Shown here in pieces: positions 1 through 6,845 of a DNA stretch of 7,148 bases. This DNA is from an uncultured Fimbriimonadales bacterium (GTDB taxonomy: Bacteria > Armatimonadota > Fimbriimonadia > Fimbriimonadales > GBS-DC), in the NCBI GenBank assembly GCA_937925775.1, contig CALAMM010000175.1, positions 1-7,148 on the forward strand, in the 5' to 3' direction. The position numbers were made by a program, and so were the translations under genes. Under the pieces are notes generated by a model. The model worked only from the letters and a program-made list of their open reading frames with translations, was not told the DNA's origin and ran no database searches. Numbering within the stretch: position 1 is the stretch's first letter; each line of letters begins with the position of its first letter.

Positions 1-256
1 TATAGTGGCGGTTGAGCGCGTACTGGTAGATGCGCTTGCAGAAGGGGAGGAACTCCGCGCTGCCGTCGCCACCTGGCAAGATGAGGAGCAGCCGATACCC
101 CTCTTTAGGGGGCGGAGACTCTTTGCCCGCGCCGATAAGAAGATACATCTTTTGGCGGTCGTCGCCAGCGTACAGGGTCTGCACTGGCACCTCGGTGCCG
201 TTATCCTGCATCCCCAGCATCGTGAGAAGTCCCAAGAGCCAAACGAGCCTTAACAT
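1..256 (-). CDS. Secreted esterase/alpha-beta hydrolase-like protein (N-terminal part only)
   Basis: Only the first 85 codons are in the window; the gene runs off the left edge. The ATG at 256 is supported by an AGGAG six bases upstream. The protein begins MLRLVWLLGLLTMLGM, a short hydrophobic stretch after Arg3 that looks like a signal peptide without a clear AXA cleavage site, so export is likely but not certain. Residues 55-70 (YRLLLILPGGDGSAEF) form a hydrophobic beta strand followed by a PGGDG turn. This is the strand/oxyanion-loop arrangement seen near the N-terminus of polyhydroxybutyrate-depolymerase or phospholipase/carboxylesterase-type alpha/beta hydrolases. The nucleophile Ser, Asp and His would lie outside the window, so catalytic competence cannot be judged. 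The start lies 9 bp after the stop of the BCCP-like gene, so it is probably in the same operon. The family assignment is inference from this short segment. Confidence 0.6.
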   Translation of the reverse strand, partial: MLRLVWLLGLLTMLGMQDNGTEVPVQTLYAGDDRQKMYLLIGAGKESPPPKEGYRLLLILPGGDGSAEFLPFCKRIYQYALNRHY

Positions 257-262
257 GGCATT

Positions 263-268
263 CTCCTA
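263..268 (-). promoter_or_regulatory. Shine-Dalgarno overlapping the upstream stop codon
   Basis: On the minus strand the sequence reads TAGGAGAATGCCATG. The TAG stop of the BCCP-like gene (268-266) shares two bases with the AGGAG ribosome-binding site of the esterase-like gene (267-263), which lies six bases before its ATG at 256. This decides the start of the downstream gene and suggests that ribosomes ending on the first gene re-initiate on the second. Confidence 0.75.
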
Positions 269-730
269 CTCTTCACTCAGTGGGCGTAGGTAGGCAATCG
301 TCTGTCCGTACTGTACTGGCTGTCCCGACTCCACCGCCCAGCCCTCCAGTATGCCGGGCAGGGGGGCGACCACCTCGTTCGGGATGCCCAGCACTTCGAT
401 GGTCGCGAGCGTTTGCCCGCGTTCGACGGCATGCCCAATCTCGACAGGCGCAAGCGTGCAGTAGCCCACCACTTCGGAGCGCACTTCCAGCAGTGCAGGC
501 GGTTGCCAGAGGCTTTCGGGAGGTTCCTCGTGCGCCGTTTCCGGCTGGGCATAGCCGCTCATAAACAGCGGAGGCATCTCGTCGAGAGGCGCAGGGGGGG
601 CTGCGCCTGTTGCCCGTACCAGTGTAATCTGCATCGCGCCGTCGCTCAGTTCTAAGCGCGACGCACCGTGCTGCGCCATCAGCTGCGCCAGTCGCTCTAC
701 CTGCTCCAACGCCTCGTTCACCATTTCCAT
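266..730 (-). CDS. Biotin carboxyl carrier protein homologue lacking the biotinyl lysine
   Basis: 154 residues, close to the length of E. coli AccB (156). Residues 4-36 (NEALEQVERLAQLMAQHGAS, then RLELSDGAMQITL) match the conserved AccB N-terminal helix and strand. Residues 37-80 are a Pro/Ala/Glu-rich linker, and residues 83-148 form the biotinyl/lipoyl-type hammerhead domain (SEVVGYCTLAP, IGHAVERGQTLATIEV, PLPGILEGWAVESGQPVQYG, IAYL). Where carrier proteins have the EAMKM hairpin, this protein reads IEVLGIPNEV (111-120), so the modified lysine is replaced by Gly115. The sequence therefore predicts a protein that cannot be biotinylated or lipoylated. It may be a structural or regulatory paralogue of BCCP, or a domain reused for protein contacts. 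No biotin carboxylase gene (accC) is adjacent. The start at 730 overlaps the previous gene by 13 bp; Met3 (724) is an alternative start. Neither has a well-spaced Shine-Dalgarno, which fits translational coupling. Confidence 0.8.
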   Translation of the reverse strand: MEMVNEALEQVERLAQLMAQHGASRLELSDGAMQITLVRATGAAPPAPLDEMPPLFMSGYAQPETAHEEPPESLWQPPALLEVRSEVVGYCTLAPVEIGHAVERGQTLATIEVLGIPNEVVAPLPGILEGWAVESGQPVQYGQTIAYLRPLSEE

Positions 731-1824
731 TTGAAAATCACCGTCTCCACCGTGCGTAGGGCGTAGCTTAGCACGACGATTACCATCGCGATATAGAGTA
801 CCAGCGAAGCGACCTCGCTGGTCTGCGCGGCGGCTTTCAGCACGCCCTCACGCGCCTCGCTCGGCATCAGCGTAAAGCGCATCAGCAGGCTGTCCAGCCA
901 GCCGAGCAGGTTCAACACCTGCGCTTGCAACGGCTCGCGGAAGAAATAGGCAATCCCGATGACCGCGCCCACCGTCAACGGCGCGAACAGCTGGTACTTC
1001 TGACGCTGATGCTCGTTGTAAATCACGCACTCGTTGCACCGCGCTTTGAGTTCCCACTTCGTCAGCGTCGTGTTGTGGGGGATATACTTCACATTTTTCT
1101 CTGGGTCGTCGCTAAGGCGCACATCTTTGAGCGCCATCGCGATGGTCTTCTCCTCGCACATGCAGCCGACGCCCTCACGCCAGCAAGTGCGCCGCGCATG
1201 ATAAATCGGGCAACGCTCCCGCACATAGTCACGGCAATAGGGTAGCTGCCAGCACTTGCCGAGAAACCGTCGCTGTACCTGTTGCTGGCTGACCTCCGAG
1301 CCGAGCTTGAGCGTCTGGTCTAAACTCGCGCCGTAGCGCAGGCGTTTGATTGCGTGCGAGAGGCTCACAAACACGGTCAGCACCAGTCCGGGCGGGAACA
1401 GCACCCATGCTGTATTGCGGATGCGCGTCAGCGCGAAGTCGCGCAAAGTGTCGGGGTTCGGCAGCGCACCGAACTGCCCAATCAGAAACGGCAGCCCCCA
1501 GTAAAACACCACCGCAAGCAGCAGGAGGGCGACCCCCACCATCGGCTCCTCGAGGTAGTTCCACGCCAGTCCGATCACGATGAAGCCCGCGCCTAACAGC
1601 AGCGCGTTGCCCGCCAGACCTAAGTTGTCGCGAATCCGCGCCTGATCCTGCGCTGTAAAACTCTGCGAGTCCAGTCCCGCAAACAGCACTGCGTAGAGCA
1701 GATAGACCAGCCCCAGTACAAAGAGCACCGCGCCCACGCTCATGAGCCACTGCGTGATGGTCGTAATCCAGCGTAGCATCAGCTGACGCTGGTATTCCTG
1801 CTGAATGGACGGTTTCCTGGACAT
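718..1824 (-). CDS. Polytopic membrane protein with eight-cysteine 'two-CW'-like cytoplasmic loop
   Basis: 368 residues, not recognised as a named family. Hydrophobic segments lie at about 24-48, 70-90, 95-117, 137-156, 279-295 and 338-357, suggesting six membrane helices. The basic N-terminus (SRKPSIQQEYQR) and the Lys/Arg-rich 157-278 loop would then both be cytoplasmic. All eight cysteines sit in that loop: C191, C197, C205, C214, C221, C223, C263 and C266. The first four form CW-x4-C-x7-C-x8-CW, resembling the small two-CW cysteine motifs found in some bacterial signalling proteins. C221-x-C223 and C263-x2-C266 could complete one or two metal or Fe-S sites. The ATG at 1824 follows GGGAGAG with good spacing. 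The 3' end overlaps the BCCP-like gene by 13 bp, so the two proteins are probably made together. Its function is unknown; a metal- or redox-sensing membrane protein is a guess from the cysteines. Confidence 0.75.
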   Translation of the reverse strand: MSRKPSIQQEYQRQLMLRWITTITQWLMSVGAVLFVLGLVYLLYAVLFAGLDSQSFTAQDQARIRDNLGLAGNALLLGAGFIVIGLAWNYLEEPMVGVALLLLAVVFYWGLPFLIGQFGALPNPDTLRDFALTRIRNTAWVLFPPGLVLTVFVSLSHAIKRLRYGASLDQTLKLGSEVSQQQVQRRFLGKCWQLPYCRDYVRERCPIYHARRTCWREGVGCMCEEKTIAMALKDVRLSDDPEKNVKYIPHNTTLTKWELKARCNECVIYNEHQRQKYQLFAPLTVGAVIGIAYFFREPLQAQVLNLLGWLDSLLMRFTLMPSEAREGVLKAAAQTSEVASLVLYIAMVIVVLSYALRTVETVIFKWKW

Positions 1825-1888
1825 GCTCTCTCCCTATTCTGAGTCTACCCGACGGCTCGGAGCAAGAAAAGTTTCGGTTTCGGTGAGT

Positions 1889-2812
1889 TCAGTGTCGTAA
1901 GATTTCTCGATACAGGTTCTTCTGCTCGCGCAGCGCGGCGCGGTCGGGGTCGTAAGGGTCGACATGGATGGTGACCTCTGCTGGGCGTAGCGCCTGCTCG
2001 ATTTGTTTTTCTAAAGCATCCGCGACATCGTGCGCCTGTTTCAGGCTCCAGTCATTCGGTAGCACGATATGCACATCCACATAGCGCATCGCCCCCGCGC
2101 GGCGCGTGCGCAGGTCGTGATAGTTCAGCAGATGTGGCTCCGCACGCAGAATTCGGTCAATCAGCTCGAGTTCTTCTTGAGGCAGGCAGTGGTCTATCAG
2201 TTCGTGAAACGCCCGCGTCGCCAATCGCCACGCTCCCGATAACAGCCAGATCCCAATCGCCATCGCTAAGAGCGCGTCCACGAACACCCAGCCGGTGAAG
2301 TAAATCACGCCCAGCGCTACCAGCAACCCCAAGCTCGTCCAGAAGTCGATCATCAGGTGCTGCCCGTTGGACATGAGCGCGAGCGAGTGCGTGCGCTTGC
2401 CTGTGCGCCACACATACTGACCTATGAGGAGGCTGGTGACCGTTGAGAGCGCCATCACGCCCATCCCCCACTCCAGCCGTTCCAGCGTGTGCCCCACGAT
2501 GAGCCGACGGATGCCCTCGATGAGCAGGTAGCCCACGATGAGCATCAGCAGGATCGACTCGCCGAAGCCTGCGAGCGTCTCCACCTTGCCGTGTCCGTAG
2601 GGGTGTTGCTCGTCGGGGGGCGTCGCGCCGATGCGCACGCCCAAATACGCGAAAAACGAGGCGACGACATCGACGGCGGAATGCAACGCTTCCGAAAGCA
2701 GGCTGACCGAGCCTGTCAGCAACGCCGCGACCAACTTCACCCCCGCCGCCGTGAGATTATAGCCCAGCGAGAGAATCGCCGCCCGCCGCTTAGTGCGCAC
2801 CTCCGCGTTCAT
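1889..2812 (-). CDS. Cation diffusion facilitator (CDF) family divalent metal transporter
   Basis: 307 residues, the usual CDF length (about 300, as E. coli YiiP/FieF). It exports Zn2+, Fe2+, Mn2+ or similar ions across the inner membrane by proton antiport. About six membrane helices occupy residues 10-200, followed by a cytoplasmic ferredoxin-like domain (about 205-290). The transport site shows as H44-x3-D48 in helix 2 (SLLSEALHSAVD) and H152-x3-D156 in helix 5. The HPYGHGK signature (70-76) follows helix 2. The cytoplasmic domain keeps H232, H248, H261, H283 and D285, which as I recall fall at the same numbers as the binuclear zinc-site ligands of YiiP. The helix-2 H-x3-D differs from the D-x3-D of YiiP and resembles Zn-type members. 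Substrate is otherwise undetermined. The start follows AGAGG by five bases. It lies 21 bp downstream of mgtE, indicating co-transcription in a divalent-cation module. Confidence 0.95.
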   Translation of the reverse strand: MNAEVRTKRRAAILSLGYNLTAAGVKLVAALLTGSVSLLSEALHSAVDVVASFFAYLGVRIGATPPDEQHPYGHGKVETLAGFGESILLMLIVGYLLIEGIRRLIVGHTLERLEWGMGVMALSTVTSLLIGQYVWRTGKRTHSLALMSNGQHLMIDFWTSLGLLVALGVIYFTGWVFVDALLAMAIGIWLLSGAWRLATRAFHELIDHCLPQEELELIDRILRAEPHLLNYHDLRTRRAGAMRYVDVHIVLPNDWSLKQAHDVADALEKQIEQALRPAEVTIHVDPYDPDRAALREQKNLYREILRH

Positions 2813-2833
2813 CAGCGCCTCTAATATACCCCG

Positions 2834-4204
2834 CTAACCAAATATAATCCATCTTGCGACCAGAAAGTAGACCAGTAGACCCGCGGCGTCAATAAGAGTG
2901 GTGATAAAAGGAGCCGACATGACCGCCGGGTCGATGTTGAGCCGTTTCGCCAACAGCGGTAGCGCCGCGCCGACAAAGGTTGCCATCGCAATGATGAGCA
3001 TCTGACTAATCCCCACAGTGAGCGCGAGTTCGAGGCGGAGGTTGAACTCTTTCTGGGGCGTCCAGATAAAGGCGTTCAACACGCCCACAATCCCAATCAA
3101 CGCGCCCAGCATAAGCCCTGTGAGGAGTTCACGCCCCATCACCTTCAGCACATGCTGGTAGCGAACCTCACCCAGCGCGATAGCGCGAGTGATTGTGGTC
3201 GTGGTTTGCGCTCCCGCGTTGCCGCCCGTGCCTATCAGCAGCGGAATAAACCACGCCAGCGCCGACATTTGTTGCAGTTCCTCATCGTAGTGGCGCAGCA
3301 CCGTGCCCGTGAGCCGCTCCGCCAGAAAGAGCAGGATGAGCCAGCGCACGCGCTTGCGCACCAAGTCCCACGGAGACTGCCGCAGATAAGGCTCCTCCGT
3401 CACTTCGACCGCGCCGAGCTTCAGCACATCCTCCGTGCTTTCGCTCACCAAAATATCGACCACATCGTCCACCGTCACGATGCCCAGCATGCGTCCCAGC
3501 TCGTCCACGACGGGTAATGCGAGCAGGTCGTACTTAGAGAGCAGGTTCGCCACTTCCTCCTGGTCGGTTTCAGGCTTGACAACAATCGGGTCAGGTTCCA
3601 TAATCTGCTCGATGCGTTTACTGGGGTCGCTAATCACCACATCGCGCAGCGAGCAGACACCCACCAGTCGCTGGCGGTTGTCCACTACATACAGGTAGTA
3701 AATCGTCTCGATTTCGCTGCCGACTTGGCGCAGGTAGTCCAGACACATCTCAACGGTCCAGTCGGGGCGCACGCGCACATACTGGCGCACCATCAGGCGT
3801 CCCGCCGTGTTTTCGGGGTACTCCAGGAGTTCGCGCACCTCGCGGGCTTCAGGTGGCGCCATCTGCTGGAGCAGTGCCTCCGCTTTCGCCTCGTCCAGTT
3901 CGTCCAGGATTTGCGCCGCGTCGTCGGCAGGGATGAGCTGCAGCAAGCGAGCGGCTTTCTCAAGGGGAATATGCTCGAAAATCTCGTCCACCAGCGCGGG
4001 GTCGAGGTACTCAATCACTTCGGAGGCGACCGATTCGTCCATCTGCATCAGCGCGCGCGCCTGCTCGGCAGGGCTGTCCATCAGCGAAAGTGCCTCTGCG
4101 ATGTCTTGAGGCGCGTACTCCTCCAAGAGCGAGCGCAGCGCACTGTCAGGTTGTTGCAGCGCGTTGCGCAGTTCCGTGAGCAAGGTTTCTGTCCGTGTCT
4201 CCAT
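2834..4204 (-). CDS. mgtE: Magnesium transporter MgtE
   Basis: 456 residues, matching T. thermophilus MgtE (450). MgtE is a homodimeric inner-membrane Mg2+ channel gated by cytoplasmic Mg2+. Domains in order: an acidic, helical-repeat MgtE N domain (about 1-130; e.g. ALVDEIFEHIPLEKAARLL), a CBS pair (about 135-255; ending in GIVTVDDVVDIL), a connecting plug helix (about 256-282), and five membrane helices (about 285-456). The family hallmark PLLIGTGGNAGAQ is at 321-333. DPAVMSAPFITTLIDA (425-440) in the last helices carries D439, the position I expect to match the pore-selectivity aspartate D432 of the T. thermophilus protein. The many Asp/Glu in the N and CBS domains fit Mg2+ sensing. The ATG at 4204 follows GGAGG with six-base spacing. 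A probable promoter lies just upstream; no Mg2+ riboswitch was recognised. It is the first gene of the leftward set. Confidence 0.97.
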   Translation of the reverse strand: METRTETLLTELRNALQQPDSALRSLLEEYAPQDIAEALSLMDSPAEQARALMQMDESVASEVIEYLDPALVDEIFEHIPLEKAARLLQLIPADDAAQILDELDEAKAEALLQQMAPPEAREVRELLEYPENTAGRLMVRQYVRVRPDWTVEMCLDYLRQVGSEIETIYYLYVVDNRQRLVGVCSLRDVVISDPSKRIEQIMEPDPIVVKPETDQEEVANLLSKYDLLALPVVDELGRMLGIVTVDDVVDILVSESTEDVLKLGAVEVTEEPYLRQSPWDLVRKRVRWLILLFLAERLTGTVLRHYDEELQQMSALAWFIPLLIGTGGNAGAQTTTTITRAIALGEVRYQHVLKVMGRELLTGLMLGALIGIVGVLNAFIWTPQKEFNLRLELALTVGISQMLIIAMATFVGAALPLLAKRLNIDPAVMSAPFITTLIDAAGLLVYFLVARWIIFG

Positions 4205-4245
4205 CGTTCGCCTCCATGCTACGTGGCCTTCCCGTCCCCCAGTAG

Positions 4246-4273
4246 ATTGTACCCTCTCTCACCCCGTTCGAAA
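4246..4273 (-). promoter_or_regulatory. Putative sigma-70-type promoter of mgtE
   Basis: On the minus strand a TACAAT (4251-4246; five of six bases to the -10 consensus) lies about 42 bases before the mgtE ATG. Sixteen bases further upstream is a weak -35 (TTTCGA, 4273-4268; three of six). This would give a leader of about 35 nt ending in the GGAGG ribosome-binding site. The -10 is good and the -35 poor, so it is tentative. Confidence 0.4.
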
Positions 4274-4373
4274 GCCGACAAGGGTACATTACGCCAAGCG
4301 ATTCTGCACGAGGAAACACCCAGAAAACTTCCTACATTCGCAGGAAAAACATCGCCCGAAACGAACCCCATAC

Positions 4374-4382
4374 TAAGGAGGT
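4374..4382 (+). promoter_or_regulatory. Perfect Shine-Dalgarno of the beta-barrel protein gene
   Basis: TAAGGAGGT is an uninterrupted nine-base match to the complement of the 16S rRNA 3' end. It lies four to five bases before the ATG at 4387 and fixes that start. No convincing -10/-35 pair was found for this gene in the divergent region. Confidence 0.85.
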
Positions 4383-4386
4383 TCCC

Positions 4387-5475
4387 ATGCGACAGATACT
4401 GTGTTGGCTGTTGGGAGTGTCGGTTATGCCCGTTTGGGCAGATATCTCGATAGGTGGTTCGTCGCGTGCTGGGATGGGCGGTGCAGGCTTGGCGGTTGTG
4501 CGCAATCCTGCTGCCCAGATGGCGCAAAACCCTGCTGCGGCTGCGCTCGTGCGAGGCGTGCGGCTCGGCGGGGGAAATCTGCAGTTCGCCCAAGAGGGGG
4601 CATCGCTGAACAGGCTGATAGACGACTTGGAAATTCGGCAAGGCAGTGTCGCCGACATCGGCACCGCTGCGGGACTTATGCGCAAATATGCCCGTGAAGA
4701 CACCCGTCTGCTGATTACAGGCGACTTCGGGATTATCGCCCGCGGTGTAGGCATCACGGTCGGCGGGATTGTTGACGCGCGCCTGCTGCCCAACGCGCCT
4801 CTCCAGAACTGGGCACGCACCGACGGCAACATCAACACCATCCCTGCCAACTCCCGCGGCGACATCATCGCGGTTGGTGTCGTGAGCCTGCCCGACATCA
4901 CTACAGGCGTTCGGCTCCCGGCTCAAGGCGGCGACCTCGCCGTCGGCGTGCGACTGCGCAACTTGAAATTCTACTACACCCACTACTTCGCAGACCAAGC
5001 GCAGCTGCAGGCAGGGCAAAACGCGACGCGCGCGCCAGAACTGCAGGGCAGAGACTATCTGGAGCGGAGCGCCACCAGCGTCGATTTGGGCTTCCTATGG
5101 CTGCCCACAGGCGACCAACGCTACACGCTTGCGCTGGTGGTGGAGAACTTCGTGGAGCCGAACATCCGCTTCCAAGCAACTGACCGCAACGGGCAGGTAT
5201 TCAACTTCAAGCCGCTGAAGCGCACCTATAACGCGGGAATCGCAATTGAGTTGGAGACTGGCTCCCTAATCGCGGTGGACTTCATCGATGTGGGCAACAA
5301 CGCGGGCAAAGGCGAGATTCGGTTGGGCTATGAACAGCGGCTGGGACGCGGTATCGCCCTTTCGGGCGGCTACGCCTCGAAAACAGGTTGGACAGCGGGC
5401 CTGCGTCTTGGCGGGTTCAACCTCGCCTACGCCGAGAAGATGCCTGTGATTGTGTCACGCACGCTGAACTTCTAA
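4387..5475 (+). CDS. Outer-membrane beta-barrel-type protein (TraF/FadL/PorV-like)
   Basis: 362 residues with a signal peptide: Arg2, hydrophobic residues 4-17, and a V-W-A|D cleavage site after Ala18. The mature N-terminus reads ISIGGSSRAGMGGAGLAVV, then NPAAQMAQNPAAAAL (20-54). This is the 'RA-GMGGAG-AV...NPAAL' opening typical of FadL, PorV/PorQ and the TraF-like (conjugal-transfer-protein-annotated) outer-membrane families. The rest is made of alternating amphipathic strands (e.g. LAVGVRLRNLKFYYTHYF, YTLALVVENFV, GEIRLGYEQRL, ALSGGYASKTGWTAGLRLGG). The chain ends in VSRTLNF, with the terminal aromatic residue common in proteins inserted by the BAM machinery. It probably sits in the outer membrane as a channel or structural barrel; its substrate is unknown. 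The 'TraF' label does not imply conjugation, and no transfer genes are nearby. It is followed after 2 bp by the aldehyde dehydrogenase gene. I am confident of the barrel type, less of the exact family. Confidence 0.75.
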   Translation: MRQILCWLLGVSVMPVWADISIGGSSRAGMGGAGLAVVRNPAAQMAQNPAAAALVRGVRLGGGNLQFAQEGASLNRLIDDLEIRQGSVADIGTAAGLMRKYAREDTRLLITGDFGIIARGVGITVGGIVDARLLPNAPLQNWARTDGNINTIPANSRGDIIAVGVVSLPDITTGVRLPAQGGDLAVGVRLRNLKFYYTHYFADQAQLQAGQNATRAPELQGRDYLERSATSVDLGFLWLPTGDQRYTLALVVENFVEPNIRFQATDRNGQVFNFKPLKRTYNAGIAIELETGSLIAVDFIDVGNNAGKGEIRLGYEQRLGRGIALSGGYASKTGWTAGLRLGGFNLAYAEKMPVIVSRTLNF

Positions 5476-5477
5476 CG

Positions 5478-6845
5478 ATGCCGTTTATCGCCCGCAATCC
5501 GTACACGGAAGAGGTTATCCGCGAGTACCCTGCGCACGAGCGCGAGTCGATCGAGGCGCGCTTGGTAACGGCGCGACTGGCGTTTTTGCGCTGGCGTGAG
5601 ACGACCTTCACCGAGCGCGCCCGCGCCCTCGACGCCGTCGCCGACGCCCTGCGCGAAGACCTTGACCATTACGCCCGCCTCATCACGCAGGAGATGGGCA
5701 AGCCCATCAAGCAAGCGCGCGCGGAAGTGGAGAAATGCGCCCGCGCGTTGAACTATTTCGCAGAGCACGCCGAACGGATGCTCAGCCCTGTCGAGGTCGA
5801 GACCGACGCCCGCAAAAGCTATGTCGTGTTCCAGCCACTCGGCGTGCTACTGGCGATTATGCCTTGGAACTTTCCCATGTGGCAGGCGGTGCGCTTCGCA
5901 GCACCAGCCATCGCCGCAGGGAATGTGGTCGTTCTCAAGCCTGCGCCGAACACCCCTATGTGCGCCCTCGCGCTGCAGGAAGCGTTCGACGCCGCCGCGT
6001 TCGACTACCCCCTGCTCTACACCGTCCTCGCAGAGGTGGAGGTCATCCCCGACATAATCCGCCACCCAGCAATCGCAGGCGTCGGGTTCACAGGAAGCAC
6101 TCGCGCGGGACGCGAGGTCGCCCGTATCGCAGGCGAATCGCTCAAAAAGTGCGTGCTGGAACTCGGCGGGAGCGACCCCGCGATTATTTTGCCCGACGCG
6201 AACCTCGATATCGCCATCCCCCAGTGCGTGCAGGGACGCTATCAGAACTCAGGGCAAAGCTGTATCGCCATCAAACGCTTCATCGTCGATACGCTCATCT
6301 ATGACGAGTTTCTGGAGCGGTTCATCGAGCAGAGCCGCCTCCTGCGGATGGGCGACCCGATGGACGAGGAGGTGGAGATAGGTCCGCTCGCGCGTGCCGA
6401 CCTGCGCGAGAACCTCCATCGGCAGGTGGAAGAGAGCGTCCAAATGGGCGCAGTGGTGCATCTGGGCGGTAAAATCCCCGAAGGTAAGGGCTACTTCTAC
6501 CCTCCAACCGTTCTGACCAACATCTCGCCTGAGATGCCCGTGTGGAAGGAAGAGACTTTCGGCCCCGTCGCGCCGATTTTCCCCGTGAACAGCCGATATG
6601 AAGCGGTACAAATCGCCAACGCCTCCTCCTACGGTCTGGGAGCGGAAGTGTTTACCGAGAACCTGCGCTTGGGCGAGGAGCTGGCGCGCCTGCGCTTGGA
6701 AGCGGGCAACTGCTTTGTGAACCATTATGTGTTCTCAGACCCGCGCTTGCCGTTTGGCGGTATCAAGCACAGTGGTTTTGGCAGGGAACTGGGCGAGTTC
6801 GGCATTCGAGAGTTCGTGAACATCAAAACGGTATATCTGGCGTAG
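5478..6845 (+). CDS. gabD1: Aldehyde dehydrogenase, succinate-semialdehyde dehydrogenase type (GabD1/Sad class)
   Basis: 455 residues, typical of the short GabD1/Sad subgroup that oxidises succinate semialdehyde to succinate with NAD(P)+ in the cytoplasm. Visible ALDH elements are PWNFP with N131, the cofactor-binding K154 in LKPAP, the Rossmann turn GFTGSTRAG (203-211), the general base E228 in LELGG, the catalytic C262 in NSGQSCIA, and E359 in EETFGPV. The subgroup shows in QNSGQSCIAIKRFIV, NHYVFSDPRLPFGG and the end ELGEFGIREFVNIKTVYL. All key catalytic residues are present. The ATG at 5478 gives the usual N-terminus (MPFIARNPYTEE); the reading frame stays open upstream to an ATG at 5388, but that would overlap the barrel gene by 88 bp. 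There is no Shine-Dalgarno, and the gene starts 2 bp after the upstream stop, so translation is probably coupled. Other aldehydes could be substrates. The TAG stop lies within a repeat motif. Confidence 0.93.
   Translation: MPFIARNPYTEEVIREYPAHERESIEARLVTARLAFLRWRETTFTERARALDAVADALREDLDHYARLITQEMGKPIKQARAEVEKCARALNYFAEHAERMLSPVEVETDARKSYVVFQPLGVLLAIMPWNFPMWQAVRFAAPAIAAGNVVVLKPAPNTPMCALALQEAFDAAAFDYPLLYTVLAEVEVIPDIIRHPAIAGVGFTGSTRAGREVARIAGESLKKCVLELGGSDPAIILPDANLDIAIPQCVQGRYQNSGQSCIAIKRFIVDTLIYDEFLERFIEQSRLLRMGDPMDEEVEIGPLARADLRENLHRQVEESVQMGAVVHLGGKIPEGKGYFYPPTVLTNISPEMPVWKEETFGPVAPIFPVNSRYEAVQIANASSYGLGAEVFTENLRLGEELARLRLEAGNCFVNHYVFSDPRLPFGGIKHSGFGRELGEFGIREFVNIKTVYLA

Noticed and set aside
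1825..1888. Terminator between the CDF and membrane-protein genes
   Set aside because: No stable hairpin with a T-tract; only a short ACCGAA direct repeat is seen.
2813..2860. Separate promoter for the CDF gene (TATATT at 2823-2828 on the minus strand)
   Set aside because: The -10-like hexamer has only a poor -35 partner, and the 21-bp gap after mgtE makes read-through simpler.
4205..4386. Mg2+ riboswitch (M-box) upstream of mgtE
   Set aside because: The putative promoter leaves a leader of only about 35 nt, and I see no conserved M-box architecture.
3725..4453. Plus-strand 242-codon open frame
   Set aside because: Antisense to mgtE, whose protein is an unmistakable family member; Arg/His/Gln-rich composition typical of a shadow frame.
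4219..5019. Minus-strand 266-codon open frame
   Set aside because: Lies opposite the barrel gene and spans the divergent intergenic region; no family features.
5388..5477. 30-residue N-terminal extension of the aldehyde dehydrogenase
   Set aside because: Overlaps the barrel gene in another frame and has no family resemblance; the ATG at 5478 gives the standard N-terminus.
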